Positions 17,466-24,721 of a stretch of DNA of 64,000 bases are shown piece after piece. The stretch's first letter is position 1. Every line of letters starts with the position of its first letter. A program made the position numbers and the translations under genes. The notes below the pieces were generated by a model. The model worked only from the letters and a program-made list of their open reading frames with translations. It was not told where the DNA came from and searched no databases. This stretch comes from Nocardia ignorata NBRC 108230 (GTDB lineage Bacteria > Actinomycetota > Actinomycetes > Mycobacteriales > Mycobacteriaceae). The stretch lies in contig NZ_BDBI01000002.1 of the NCBI RefSeq assembly GCF_001612905.1, positions 666,221-730,220 on the forward strand, written 5' to 3'.

Positions 17466-17789
17466 TTACTTCCAGGCGTTTTCCCAGCGCTCGGCGGCCC
17501 AGTCGCGCACATCGGGGCTCACCAGGATCGCGGGTAGCAGCAGGGCGAAACCGATGGCGAGCACCGCGAGTCGCACCCACACGCTGAGTTCGGCGAGCGC
17601 GCGCAACAACGCGGGCAGCACACACAGTGCCGCGAGGACGACCAGGATGATCGCGGCGAGGTTGCGGCCGGGGCCGGCGATCAATGCCGCGCAGATACCG
17701 AAGCACAGTCCGAGTACCAGCCCGACGACGCCGACGAAGTAGTTGTCCCAGGCCAACCAGCCTGGGCGCGCTGTCCGTTGCGTGGCCAC
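17466..17789 (-). CDS. Small hydrophobic membrane protein
   Basis: This 107-residue protein has three likely membrane helices (about 19-40, 45-65, 72-92) and short charged ends (N-terminal RPGWLAWDNY, C-terminal DWAAERWENAWK). No family was recognised. The GTG start at 17789 begins VATQRTARPGWLAW. It lies 22 bp downstream of the MmyB-like regulator on the same strand and may be co-transcribed with it. Its stop is 5 bp from that of the convergent secreted-protein gene. Confidence 0.6.
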   Translation of the reverse strand: MATQRTARPGWLAWDNYFVGVVGLVLGLCFGICAALIAGPGRNLAAIILVVLAALCVLPALLRALAELSVWVRLAVLAIGFALLLPAILVSPDVRDWAAERWENAWK

Positions 17790-17811
17790 GGCCGCAGCTT
17801 AACTCGAGCAG

Positions 17812-18573
17812 CTACTGGTTTGCGGCGTCTCGGACGGAGCCGTCGAGAAGCGGGCAGAAGGTGACGAGCGACCATTCCCGCCGGGGCACGATCGAGTCGT
17901 GCACCTGCATGGTCATCGCTACGGCCGCGCCCGTGTCGGGGTGCCGGAACCGCTGCACGGGCCGGTCGAGGTGGGAGGGCACGTCGGGCTCGGTGGTCCA
18001 GAACCGTTCCCATTCCTCGGCGACCGCGCAGGCCGCGAAGAGCCGGTCGATCCGCTCCTTGGGCACGACGCCGGGACTCATCACCCGGAATCCGTAGACG
18101 CACAGGTGAACCTGCTTGTCCCAGTCGAGCATCACCTCGCGGGAGCGCGGGTCGAGCAGCATCCATTCCAGCAGCGTGGTGCTGGTGTCGAGGCCGGGAA
18201 AGTACCGTGTCCAGGCCGAATTCGTGGCGACCACATCGTAGGTCGTGTACATCTGCAGGCTGGCTGGATACGAGATCGAGTTGAGCAGCACGAGATCGGC
18301 GGTGGGGATGTCGCTCGGGATGTCGGCCGCCGGGCTGCCGTAGCGGTCGGCCAGCGACAGCGACACCAGGTGATCGCGGAAAAGGGCGGGCACGTCGAGT
18401 GCGTCGAACAGCGCGGTGAGCGCCTCGAGGGTCGGTGTGCGCGAACCCTGTTCGATCTTCTGGATCAGGGCGGGGGAGATGCCCGCCCGCGCGCTGAGTG
18501 CGACGCGGGTGAGGCCTGCCGCCTCGCGACGTTCGCGCAGGTACCTGGCGATCGCCAGGTGCGAGTCTTCCAC
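17812..18573 (-). CDS. XRE-family regulator with MmyB-like ligand domain
   Basis: This 253-residue protein has an N-terminal XRE helix-turn-helix (about 8-62, with LTRVALSARAGISPALIQKI) and a C-terminal MmyB-type domain (about 90-250), a PAS-like fold that binds fatty acid in related proteins. The stretch LYTTYDVVATNSAWTRYFPG in the same region is typical of the family (here MYTTYDVVATN). The GTG start at 18573 follows GGAAAGAGGA about 9 nt upstream; the frame continues upstream but without regulator-like sequence. Two direct TGGGACA repeats just upstream may be its own operator. MmyB-like regulators often control a neighbouring dehydrogenase, but here the next gene is a small membrane protein. 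Confidence 0.85.
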   Translation of the reverse strand: MEDSHLAIARYLRERREAAGLTRVALSARAGISPALIQKIEQGSRTPTLEALTALFDALDVPALFRDHLVSLSLADRYGSPAADIPSDIPTADLVLLNSISYPASLQMYTTYDVVATNSAWTRYFPGLDTSTTLLEWMLLDPRSREVMLDWDKQVHLCVYGFRVMSPGVVPKERIDRLFAACAVAEEWERFWTTEPDVPSHLDRPVQRFRHPDTGAAVAMTMQVHDSIVPRREWSLVTFCPLLDGSVRDAANQ

Positions 18574-18917
18574 GTCGCGGTCCTCTTTCCTGCGGTGGGA
18601 CAAACTGGGACAGTCGTCTAGCTTGACCGACCGTACGGCGTTCGCGAAAATTCTTACAGCCGGGCGGGGCAGCGCCGGGCTGTCCATCAGTAGTTCCGGA
18701 GCGGAACGGTCGCCGGAGGGGACGGCACGCGTGGTTGTCGCGCGCCGAGAGCGCCGTCGCCTGTCGAGGCGTCGATACCCGGGTGGCGCAGGGGTCCACC
18801 CGGTGATCACGATCCGCGTCCGCTCCGGGGCCACGCTGTGAGATTCTTCCGTAGACAGGGAACCGTCGGCCCTCGCGATTCGTCTAATGAAGCAGAGACC
18901 GATGAAAGCGGGGGGCG
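18574..18917. other. Divergent intergenic region
   Basis: This 344-bp region separates the MmyB-like regulator from the CHAP-domain gene. No frame resembles a protein family. It contains the direct TGGGACA repeats at 18596-18612. Otherwise I see only a GC-rich sequence with no clear second promoter. Confidence 0.45.
18596..18612. promoter_or_regulatory. Direct repeat TGGGACA, possible autoregulatory site
   Basis: Two copies of TGGGACA (18596-18602 and 18606-18612) lie 10 bp apart centre to centre, one helical turn, 22 bp upstream of the XRE regulator start. XRE regulators of this type often repress their own gene. Confidence 0.45.
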
Positions 18918-19502
18918 ATGACGCAGCTGCAGACCGGGCGGACCGGGCGTGGTTCCAGATGGATCCTAGGTATTTCCGGGGTGCTCGCGGCCACGGCGGT
19001 GCTGGTCGCCGGGCTGGTGTGGTGGCAGCACGACTGGGGTGAGCCGTTCCCGGCCCTCGACAGCGAACACCTCGACGAACAGCAGATCGCACTGGTTGAC
19101 GTGTTGCGCCGCGAATACGAGAAGCCAGGTGACGGACCCAAGTACGCCGAGGGCGTGAAGGAGGCGTGGTGCGCCGACTTCGTCAGCTGGACCATGCGCG
19201 AGGCGGGCAGGCCACTGAGCAACCCGAACTCCGGTTCCTGGCGCATCCCCGGGGTGTACACGCTGCAGGAGTACTACGAGACCGTCGGCCGGTTCACCCG
19301 TCCCGACGTGGGTTACCGGCCGCGCACCGGCGACGTGGTGCTCTACGGTCCCGACAGCCCGCTGGGTCAGCACACCAACATCGTGTTGAAGGCCGAGGGT
19401 GACACGATCACCACCATCGGCGGTAACGAGATGGGCACCATCCGGATCCGCACTATCGAGGTGAGCGAAACGCCCGACCTCGTGGGGTACGGAAGATTCT
19501 GA
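18918..19502 (+). CDS. Membrane-anchored CHAP-domain amidase
   Basis: This 194-residue protein has an N-terminal membrane anchor or uncleaved signal (about 15-36, ILGISGVLAATAVLVAGLVWW) and a CHAP domain (about 60-180), a cysteine amidase/endopeptidase fold acting on peptidoglycan. The likely catalytic residues are Cys85 (in AWCADF), His152 (in GQHTNIV) and Asn170 (in GGNE). The ATG at 18918 begins MTQLQTGRTGRG. The protein should act outside the membrane in the wall. Nothing nearby defines its partner; the following gene lies 180 bp downstream and has no signal peptide. Confidence 0.82.
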   Translation: MTQLQTGRTGRGSRWILGISGVLAATAVLVAGLVWWQHDWGEPFPALDSEHLDEQQIALVDVLRREYEKPGDGPKYAEGVKEAWCADFVSWTMREAGRPLSNPNSGSWRIPGVYTLQEYYETVGRFTRPDVGYRPRTGDVVLYGPDSPLGQHTNIVLKAEGDTITTIGGNEMGTIRIRTIEVSETPDLVGYGRF

Positions 19503-19680
19503 AAGTTACTGTCGCGCAAGGTAACCGACCCCACCGACGCGGCACGACCGGGCCGGTGCACGTACGATGGTTCACGCGGCGCCCGGCAGCGCCGCAGCCG
19601 ACCCCTCCGTCCTGCTTCCCCCTCATCGGCAGGACGGGGGAGTTGCGCCGACACCTGGCCGCGCACTCCGATCCCGTACC

Positions 19681-20838
19681 GTGTTCGATGTGCGTGTGAA
19701 GGTGACCGGAGAAGCACGTCGTGACCCGAAGCGGATCGAGTACGCCGATTTCGGCGAGCGATTCGTCAGGTACGCGGTGACCGAGGACCGGATCGCCGCC
19801 GCCGTCGCGGGCATGACCGGGCGTGGTGTGCAGATCGGTCCGTTCTCCCTCGGCCCGGCGGGATTGGCCGGTTTCGCCGCCGAAGGCACCCTCGGTACCC
19901 CGGTGGTCACCCGCAATCCCGGCGACGCGCTCACCTTCGGCGTGAAGGTCCCCCTGAAACTCGCGGTGAACCTGATTCTCGGTGGCCGCAAACTCGGCGT
20001 GGCCGCCCTCGTCGAGATCGCCCTCACCCTGCACGCCCGCACCGCCGCACCACTGCTCCTCGTCATGGATGTCGGCACGGTGACGGCCAAGGACGTGAGT
20101 TTCACCCTGCGTGCCGAGGCCATCGACACCGCCTGGGAAATGCTGCTCGACCCCATCGCGGGCCTCGTTCAGCGCGAGGTCGCGGGCCGGGTCAACGCCA
20201 TCATCAGCGATCCCAAGGCGCGAGCCGAGCGCGTGTTCGACATCGAGGCGATTCTCGACGGTTACCGCTCCCCGCACCGCAACGACACCGTGTTCGACTG
20301 GATCGACCACCGCGAATTCGGGCTGCGCTTCTTCACCCAGATCGTCACCCGCGACCGCGTGCACAGCGTGGTCGCTCAGATGGCGGGCGGGGAGATCGCG
20401 ATCGGACCGCTGTCGGAGGGCCCGCGCGGCGCGGCGACGGTGACCGTGCGTGGCGCGATCGAGCAGCCGCGCGTGGTCGAGCGCGGTGCGGCGGTGCCCG
20501 GCGAGCTCCGGGTGTTCGACATGACCCTGCCGGTCGGCCTCGACATCACCGTCGACGTGCTCAAGGCCAACCACTACCGCGCCGACCTCGAGATCCCCCT
20601 GGTCCTCACGGCGCGCGCCGCCGAACCGCTGCAGATCGTGATCGAGGTGCCGCCGCCCGCCATCGAGGACATCTCGATGGAATTCACCGCGAAGGGTTTG
20701 CGCGCCGCGACGCTCGCCCGGCTGGCAGGTATCAAGAAACAGGTGATGGCACAGGTCGTCGCGGTGGTGAGTACCGAGCTCGCCGACCCGACGGGCCGGA
20801 CCATCGACGTCGGCGCCGCCATCGACGGCGCTACCTGA
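19681..20838 (+). CDS. Internally duplicated protein of unknown function
   Basis: This protein of about 385 residues is made of two homologous halves of about 185 residues. Each half begins with a similar helix (YADFGERFVRYAVTEDRI versus HREFGLRFFTQIVTRDRV), continues through an IGP motif (VQIGPFSLGP versus IAIGPLSEGP), a series of alternating hydrophobic strands, and a closing helix ending FDIEAILDG or IDVGAAIDG. There is no signal peptide. The long strands recall TULIP/DUF2993-type lipid-binding folds, but I could not assign a family. The start is uncertain: GTG 19681 fits the duplication; ATG 19567 would add a proline-rich tail that does not look coding. Confidence 0.7.
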   Translation: MFDVRVKVTGEARRDPKRIEYADFGERFVRYAVTEDRIAAAVAGMTGRGVQIGPFSLGPAGLAGFAAEGTLGTPVVTRNPGDALTFGVKVPLKLAVNLILGGRKLGVAALVEIALTLHARTAAPLLLVMDVGTVTAKDVSFTLRAEAIDTAWEMLLDPIAGLVQREVAGRVNAIISDPKARAERVFDIEAILDGYRSPHRNDTVFDWIDHREFGLRFFTQIVTRDRVHSVVAQMAGGEIAIGPLSEGPRGAATVTVRGAIEQPRVVERGAAVPGELRVFDMTLPVGLDITVDVLKANHYRADLEIPLVLTARAAEPLQIVIEVPPPAIEDISMEFTAKGLRAATLARLAGIKKQVMAQVVAVVSTELADPTGRTIDVGAAIDGAT

Positions 20839-20994
20839 GCTGTGACCGATGGTGCTGCTGTGATTACTGGGTCTAGCGGTGCTGGTGTTAGCTGTGGTGA
20901 AATGAGTCGCACGTTCTAGGCTCCCGGCGCGTACGGGGTTGACGCGCCGGGCTCGCTTGCCGGTTGTGGTCGGGTTGCGCGAAGGAGTCCTGTC

Positions 20995-21705
20995 ATGCGT
21001 TCTGTTCCGGTCACCCGGCGTGAATTCTTCGGATTCGCCGCCGCCGCGACAACTCTCGGCCTCGGACTGGTTGCCACACCTGCCGCGGCACAGTCCTACG
21101 GCACCCTGGTCGACTACGCGGCAGGCGTCCCCTCGGCCGCGGCGATCAAGGCCGCGGGCCACATCGGTGTGATCCGCTACGTCTCCGACCGCAGGCCGGG
21201 TGCGGAGTGGATGGAAGGCAAACCGCTGCTGCCCGGCGAAGTGGAAGACCTGTGGGCGCACGGGTTGTCGATCGTGTCGAACTACCAGTTCGGCAAGGGC
21301 CCGACCGCCGATTGGCGCGGTGGTCTCGAAGCGGGCAAGCAACATGCCGAGCGCGGGTGGGAACTGCACACCGCCGCAGGCGGACCCGACACCGCCCCGA
21401 TCTACGCCTCGATCGACGACAACCCCTCCGAGCAGGAGTTCGACGAGATGATCGCGCCCTACATCGCGGGCTGGCAGTCGGTGCTCGGCCCCGACCTCGT
21501 CGGCATCTACGCCAACACGCCGACCATCGACCGCGCCCTCGCCGCAGGCCTCGGATCCTGGTTCTGGCAGCACAATTGGGGCACCCCGAGAGGTTTCGTG
21601 CACGACAACGCCCACCTGCACCAGTTCGAGATCGACAAGCGCGCCATCGACGGCGTCGGCGTCGACGTGAACACCGTGCTGGCCTCGGACTACGGCCAGT
21701 GGTGA
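20995..21705 (+). CDS. Tat-exported DUF1906 (glycoside-hydrolase-like) protein
   Basis: This 236-residue protein has a twin-arginine signal (Arg8-Arg9 in TRREFFGF, then a hydrophobic AAATTLGLGLV and the cleavage region TPAAAQS). The mature part is a DUF1906 domain, a TIM-barrel related to GH25-type muramidases. M. tuberculosis Rv2525c has the same build and is a Tat substrate linked to cell-wall function. Recognisable runs are VDYAAGVPSAAAIKAAGHIG and YASIDDNPSEQEF. The ATG at 20995 has GAAGGAG about 8 nt upstream. A bidirectional hairpin follows the stop. Confidence 0.86.
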   Translation: MRSVPVTRREFFGFAAAATTLGLGLVATPAAAQSYGTLVDYAAGVPSAAAIKAAGHIGVIRYVSDRRPGAEWMEGKPLLPGEVEDLWAHGLSIVSNYQFGKGPTADWRGGLEAGKQHAERGWELHTAAGGPDTAPIYASIDDNPSEQEFDEMIAPYIAGWQSVLGPDLVGIYANTPTIDRALAAGLGSWFWQHNWGTPRGFVHDNAHLHQFEIDKRAIDGVGVDVNTVLASDYGQW

Positions 21706-21718
21706 CCCCCTGAGACAA

Positions 21719-21760
21719 CTCGAGCCCGGCACCGTTCGCGAGAACGGGACCGGGCTCGAG
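21719..21760. terminator. Bidirectional hairpin between convergent genes
   Basis: CTCGAGCCCGG (21719-21729) pairs with its complement at 21750-21760, and an inner stem CCGTTC/GAACGG lies within. It sits between two stops facing each other. Confidence 0.7.
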
Positions 21761-21770
21761 CTCTGCCTAC

Positions 21771-22544
21771 CTACACGGTGAAGAACCCGAGGGTCGGCAT
21801 GAAGTTGCAGGTGCGTGGGGCGGCGCCCTCGGCGGCGGTGGTCAGCGACCCGGAGATCACCGCGACCACCCGGCCGTGGCCGGTGTTGGCGATGGTCGAC
21901 AGCGTGGCGGGCCCGCCGGGGTTGATCTTCGCCTCGTCGGTGAGCGTCTGCACGCCCGACTGACGGGTGTCGAGATTGAGCCACTGCACCGTCATCGGCG
22001 GGTTCTGTTCGGCGGTCGGCGCCTTGGTGCCGAGCGCGGTGAACACGAAACCGGCTTGGCCGGCGGCGGGGCCGGGCGGAGGCAGCTGCGCCGGACCGGG
22101 GACCGCGAGCGCGGTGCCGACCGAGTCGGCGCCGTCGCCGATGCACGCCTTGCCGATGGTCGGGTACAGGAACTGCGCGATGACCGGGCCGTTCTCGGGG
22201 ATGTCGGGGCCGCCGCCGCCGCTGCCGTCGAGGAAGGTGATGATCCGCTCCAGCGTCGCCTTGATGGCGGGCGGCAGATTCATGGTCGCCAGCAGGACCC
22301 GCGCCTGATCGAGCAGGGCGGTCTGCGGGCTCGCGACATCGGCGGGACCGGCGATCAGGCCGGTCACAGCGGGCGCGAAAGCGGCGAGCGCGTCGACCGG
22401 GACGCCCTCGGGCACCATCGGCACGCTGACCGGGGCCGCCTGCGCGGCGGGCGCGGCCGTTGTCGACGCGGGCACGGCGAGCATGGCGCCTGCCGCGAGG
22501 GCGAGAGCGGTCGTTGCGATCCGCGATGCTCGGCTACGAAGCAC
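21771..22544 (-). CDS. Secreted Ala/Pro-rich protein, Rv1157c-like position
   Basis: This 257-residue protein has a clear signal peptide (RIATTALALAAGAMLAVPAS, cleavage near APAAQAAP). The mature protein has a helical N-terminal region, a Gly-rich linker and a C-terminal beta-rich part with two cysteines (ACIGDG and RTCNF) that may form a disulfide. It lies directly upstream of and divergent from pimE, as the Ala/Pro-rich genes Rv1157c/Rv1158c do in M. tuberculosis, so it may be their counterpart; this rests on position. The function is unknown. The GTG at 22544 is preceded by AAGGACGG. Confidence 0.65.
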   Translation of the reverse strand: MLRSRASRIATTALALAAGAMLAVPASTTAAPAAQAAPVSVPMVPEGVPVDALAAFAPAVTGLIAGPADVASPQTALLDQARVLLATMNLPPAIKATLERIITFLDGSGGGGPDIPENGPVIAQFLYPTIGKACIGDGADSVGTALAVPGPAQLPPPGPAAGQAGFVFTALGTKAPTAEQNPPMTVQWLNLDTRQSGVQTLTDEAKINPGGPATLSTIANTGHGRVVAVISGSLTTAAEGAAPRTCNFMPTLGFFTV

Positions 22545-22857
22545 TTGTCCAGCCGTCCTTACCTCGGTGTTGCGATGGGCGAGGGTTGTCGGTCCCCATG
22601 ACGGGGTCACTCTAAGGACAACGCTGCCGTGTTGTACAGCCGCCGGGCCAGTGAAGACATCCCGGCCGAAAATACTCTGCATCGAAGCTAGCCCTGTGAA
22701 GTGTTGCACGTGGGGACGTTGATGCAACTGTGACCAGCGGTGTCGCGTCAAGGGGAGAATCGACGCCCGCCAGGGCCGAAAACCCGCGGCGCCAGCCGCC
22801 AAACTATTGTGATCTGGCACCGCGTACGCGCCATTTCATACGACCGAAAGCACGGCC
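22545..22857. other. Divergent promoter region between secreted-protein gene and pimE
   Basis: This 313-bp region contains an inverted repeat at 22618-22635 (ACAAC, 8-bp spacer, GTTGT) and several AT-richer islands (22674-22681 and 22802-22811), but no open frame of interest. I see no clear promoter for pimE. Confidence 0.4.
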
Positions 22858-24075
22858 TTGAACCGACACCTCCGATGGGCTCTCGCGCTGCTCGGACTGT
22901 CCGTGCTCGCCCGGCTGGCCTGGATGCTGTTCGCGCCCAACGGGCTCAACGTCGTCGACCTGCACGTGTACGTCGATGGTTCGGCCTCGCTGCTCACCGA
23001 TCGTCTCTACGACTTCACCTACGCGGAGAAGACACCCGACTTCCCGCTGCCGTTCACGTATCCACCGTTCGCCGCGCTGGTCTTCTTTCCCCTGCACTAC
23101 CTGCCGTTCCCGGTGGTCGCGGTCGGCTGGATGCTGGCGACCGTCGCCGCGCTCTACGGCGTGATCGCGATCGGTTTCGAACTGCTGCTCGGTAGGAAGA
23201 CGGCGCGGGAAACGAAGTGGGTCACCGCCGCGGTCGGCTGGACCGCGCTCGGTGTGTGGCTGGAGCCGGTGCGCACGACCATCGATTACGGCCAGGTGAA
23301 TGTGTTCCTGGTGTTCGGCGCGATGCTCGCGGTGCGCAGCTCGCGGTGGTGGGTCTCCGGTGGGCTCGTCGGTGTGATCGCGGGGATCAAACTGACGCCC
23401 GCGATCACCGGCCTCTATTTCGTGGCGCGGCGTCGGTGGGCGACGGTGGTGTGGTCGGCGGCGGCGTTCGGCCTGACGGTCGCTGTGAGTTTTCTCATCA
23501 ATGCGCACGAGGCGAAGCGCTATTTCGGCACGCTCCTCGGTGACGCAGACCGGATCGGCCCGGTGGGTTCGGTGTGGAATCAGTCGTTGCGTGGCGCGTT
23601 GAGCCGCATCCTCGGCTACGACGTGGGTTCGGGTCCGTGGTGGATCGCGGGCGTGCTCGTCACCGCCGTGCTGGCGTTCCTGGCGTGGCGCACCCTCGGC
23701 CCCGACGACCGGCTCGGCACCCTGGTGCTCGTGCAGCTGTTCGGCCTGATGATCTCGCCGATCTCCTGGTCGCACCACTGGGTGTGGCTGATCCCCACTG
23801 TGTTGTGGCTGCTCTACGGCCCGCTGAAGGCCGAGCGGATGGCGCGCGCGCTCGCCGCGTTCTGGGTGCTGACGATGCTGGTCGGCGTGCCGTGGGTGCT
23901 GTCTTTCGCGCAGCCGACGATCTGGGAGATCTCGCGTCCGTGGGTGCTGGCCTGGCTCGGCGCGGTGGATGTGATCGGGGTGTTCGTGCTCCTCGGCTGG
24001 CTGGTGTGGCACGGGCGCGACACCCTCGCCGCGCAGGTGCGCGGCCGTCGCGCGGTGGAGGTCGCGGCGGGCTGA
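22858..24075 (+). CDS. pimE: PimE-type alpha-1,2-mannosyltransferase (GT87/DUF2029)
   Basis: This 405-residue membrane glycosyltransferase of the GT-C fold has about ten to eleven transmembrane segments. The family uses polyprenyl-phosphate-mannose as donor on the outer face of the membrane. Asp34, in NVVDLHVYVDG just after the first helix, is the expected catalytic base by analogy with GT-C enzymes. Other typical runs are TYPPFAALVFFPL, DYGQVNVFLVFGAM and SPISWSHHWVWL. I name it PimE (fifth mannose of polar PIMs) because M. tuberculosis has pimE (Rv1159) followed by a pterin-dehydratase gene, as here; other DUF2029 enzymes such as Rv2181 are close relatives. The start is TTG at 22858, which gives a normal first helix. 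Confidence 0.8.
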   Translation: MNRHLRWALALLGLSVLARLAWMLFAPNGLNVVDLHVYVDGSASLLTDRLYDFTYAEKTPDFPLPFTYPPFAALVFFPLHYLPFPVVAVGWMLATVAALYGVIAIGFELLLGRKTARETKWVTAAVGWTALGVWLEPVRTTIDYGQVNVFLVFGAMLAVRSSRWWVSGGLVGVIAGIKLTPAITGLYFVARRRWATVVWSAAAFGLTVAVSFLINAHEAKRYFGTLLGDADRIGPVGSVWNQSLRGALSRILGYDVGSGPWWIAGVLVTAVLAFLAWRTLGPDDRLGTLVLVQLFGLMISPISWSHHWVWLIPTVLWLLYGPLKAERMARALAAFWVLTMLVGVPWVLSFAQPTIWEISRPWVLAWLGAVDVIGVFVLLGWLVWHGRDTLAAQVRGRRAVEVAAG

Positions 24076-24076
24076 C

Positions 24077-24367
24077 TCAGCCCGCGACGATGTCGTCGAT
24101 CACGTGCGCCATCGCCGTGTCCTGCCCGGTGAGCCCACCCGCCGAATGCGTGCTGAGCGTGAAACGGATTGTGCGCCAACGGATATCGATGTCGGGATGA
24201 TGATCGGCCTGCTCGGCGGCGGTGGCGACCTTGCGGACGAGTTCGATGCCGTCGAGGAAACTCGGGGCTTTCACCGTCCGGGTGATGGCGTCGCCTTCGC
24301 GCGACCAGTCCGGCAGCGTGGCCAGGGCGATGGTGATCTCGGGGTCGGAGAGCAGCGAATTACCCAT
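24077..24367 (-). CDS. 4a-hydroxytetrahydrobiopterin dehydratase (PCD/DCoH family)
   Basis: This 96-residue protein has the full PCD signature: DHHPDIDIRWRTIRFTLSTH with the active-site histidines, then SAGGLTGQD. The enzyme dehydrates 4a-hydroxypterin and in eukaryotes recycles biopterin; its role in actinobacteria, which mostly lack biopterin hydroxylases, is less clear. I chose the ATG at 24367 (MGNSLLSDPE), which gives normal family length; the frame extends a little further upstream. It is convergent with pimE, 1 bp apart. The equivalent gene sits beside pimE in M. tuberculosis (Rv1159A). Confidence 0.92.
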   Translation of the reverse strand: MGNSLLSDPEITIALATLPDWSREGDAITRTVKAPSFLDGIELVRKVATAAEQADHHPDIDIRWRTIRFTLSTHSAGGLTGQDTAMAHVIDDIVAG

Positions 24368-24420
24368 AACTGCAGTTCTACGCCTCATCCGGGCAGGGCG
24401 CATCGCCCGTCGTCGGATGC

Positions 24421-24597
24421 TCAGGCGGCGCGCGCCTGTTTGAGGGCCTTTTTGAGATCTTTACCGCTCAGACCGGCGGCTTCGGCCTTCTTCATACGCA
24501 TGATGACGACGGGGCATTTGAAGCAGCGCGTCTTCTTCCGGCAGCACTTTTTCTTCGGCTTGAGGCTGGAAACCTTCTTCGCCTTTACCTTGCCCAC
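24421..24597 (-). CDS. 58-residue Lys-rich protein with Cys cluster
   Basis: This small gene encodes 58 residues. Nearly half of the first thirty are Lys or Arg, with Cys18, Cys19, Cys25 and Cys28 in the pattern CC-x5-C-x2-C (CCRKKTRCFKCPVV), which looks like a small metal-binding knuckle; a helix with SGKDLKKALKQ ends the protein. I recognise no family. The evidence for a real gene is the ordered Cys pattern, start GTG 24597 exactly 7 nt after a TAAGCT -10 box, and its position between the pterin dehydratase and typA. An IdeR-like palindrome overlaps that -10 box, so iron control is plausible. The basic composition suggests RNA, ribosome or DNA contact. Confidence 0.65.
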   Translation of the reverse strand: MGKVKAKKVSSLKPKKKCCRKKTRCFKCPVVIMRMKKAEAAGLSGKDLKKALKQARAA

Positions 24598-24600
24598 GCG

Positions 24601-24616
24601 GGTTAGCTTACCCTAA
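24601..24616 (-). promoter_or_regulatory. IdeR/DtxR-like box overlapping a leaderless -10 box
   Basis: Read on the minus strand, TTAGGGTAAGCTAACC matches 14 of the first 16 positions of the 19-bp DtxR/IdeR consensus (TTAGGTTAGGCTAACCTAA). It is close to palindromic (GGGT-AGCT-ACCC). It contains the TAAGCT -10 box (24605-24610) of the Cys-rich small gene, so a bound dimer would block it. Confidence 0.5.
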
Positions 24617-24721
24617 GTACAAAGGCTGACACGTGCCCGCCACTTCGGTACCGGTAGTCTGGAACAGGCCGCGAGCAAGATTCATGCGTGCCAAATACAT
24701 CAACAGCAGGAGGATCCAGGC

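Noticed and set aside
19453..22146. A long minus-strand frame across the duplicated protein and the DUF1906 gene.
   Set aside because: Antisense to two genes with clear features; composition is shadow-like.
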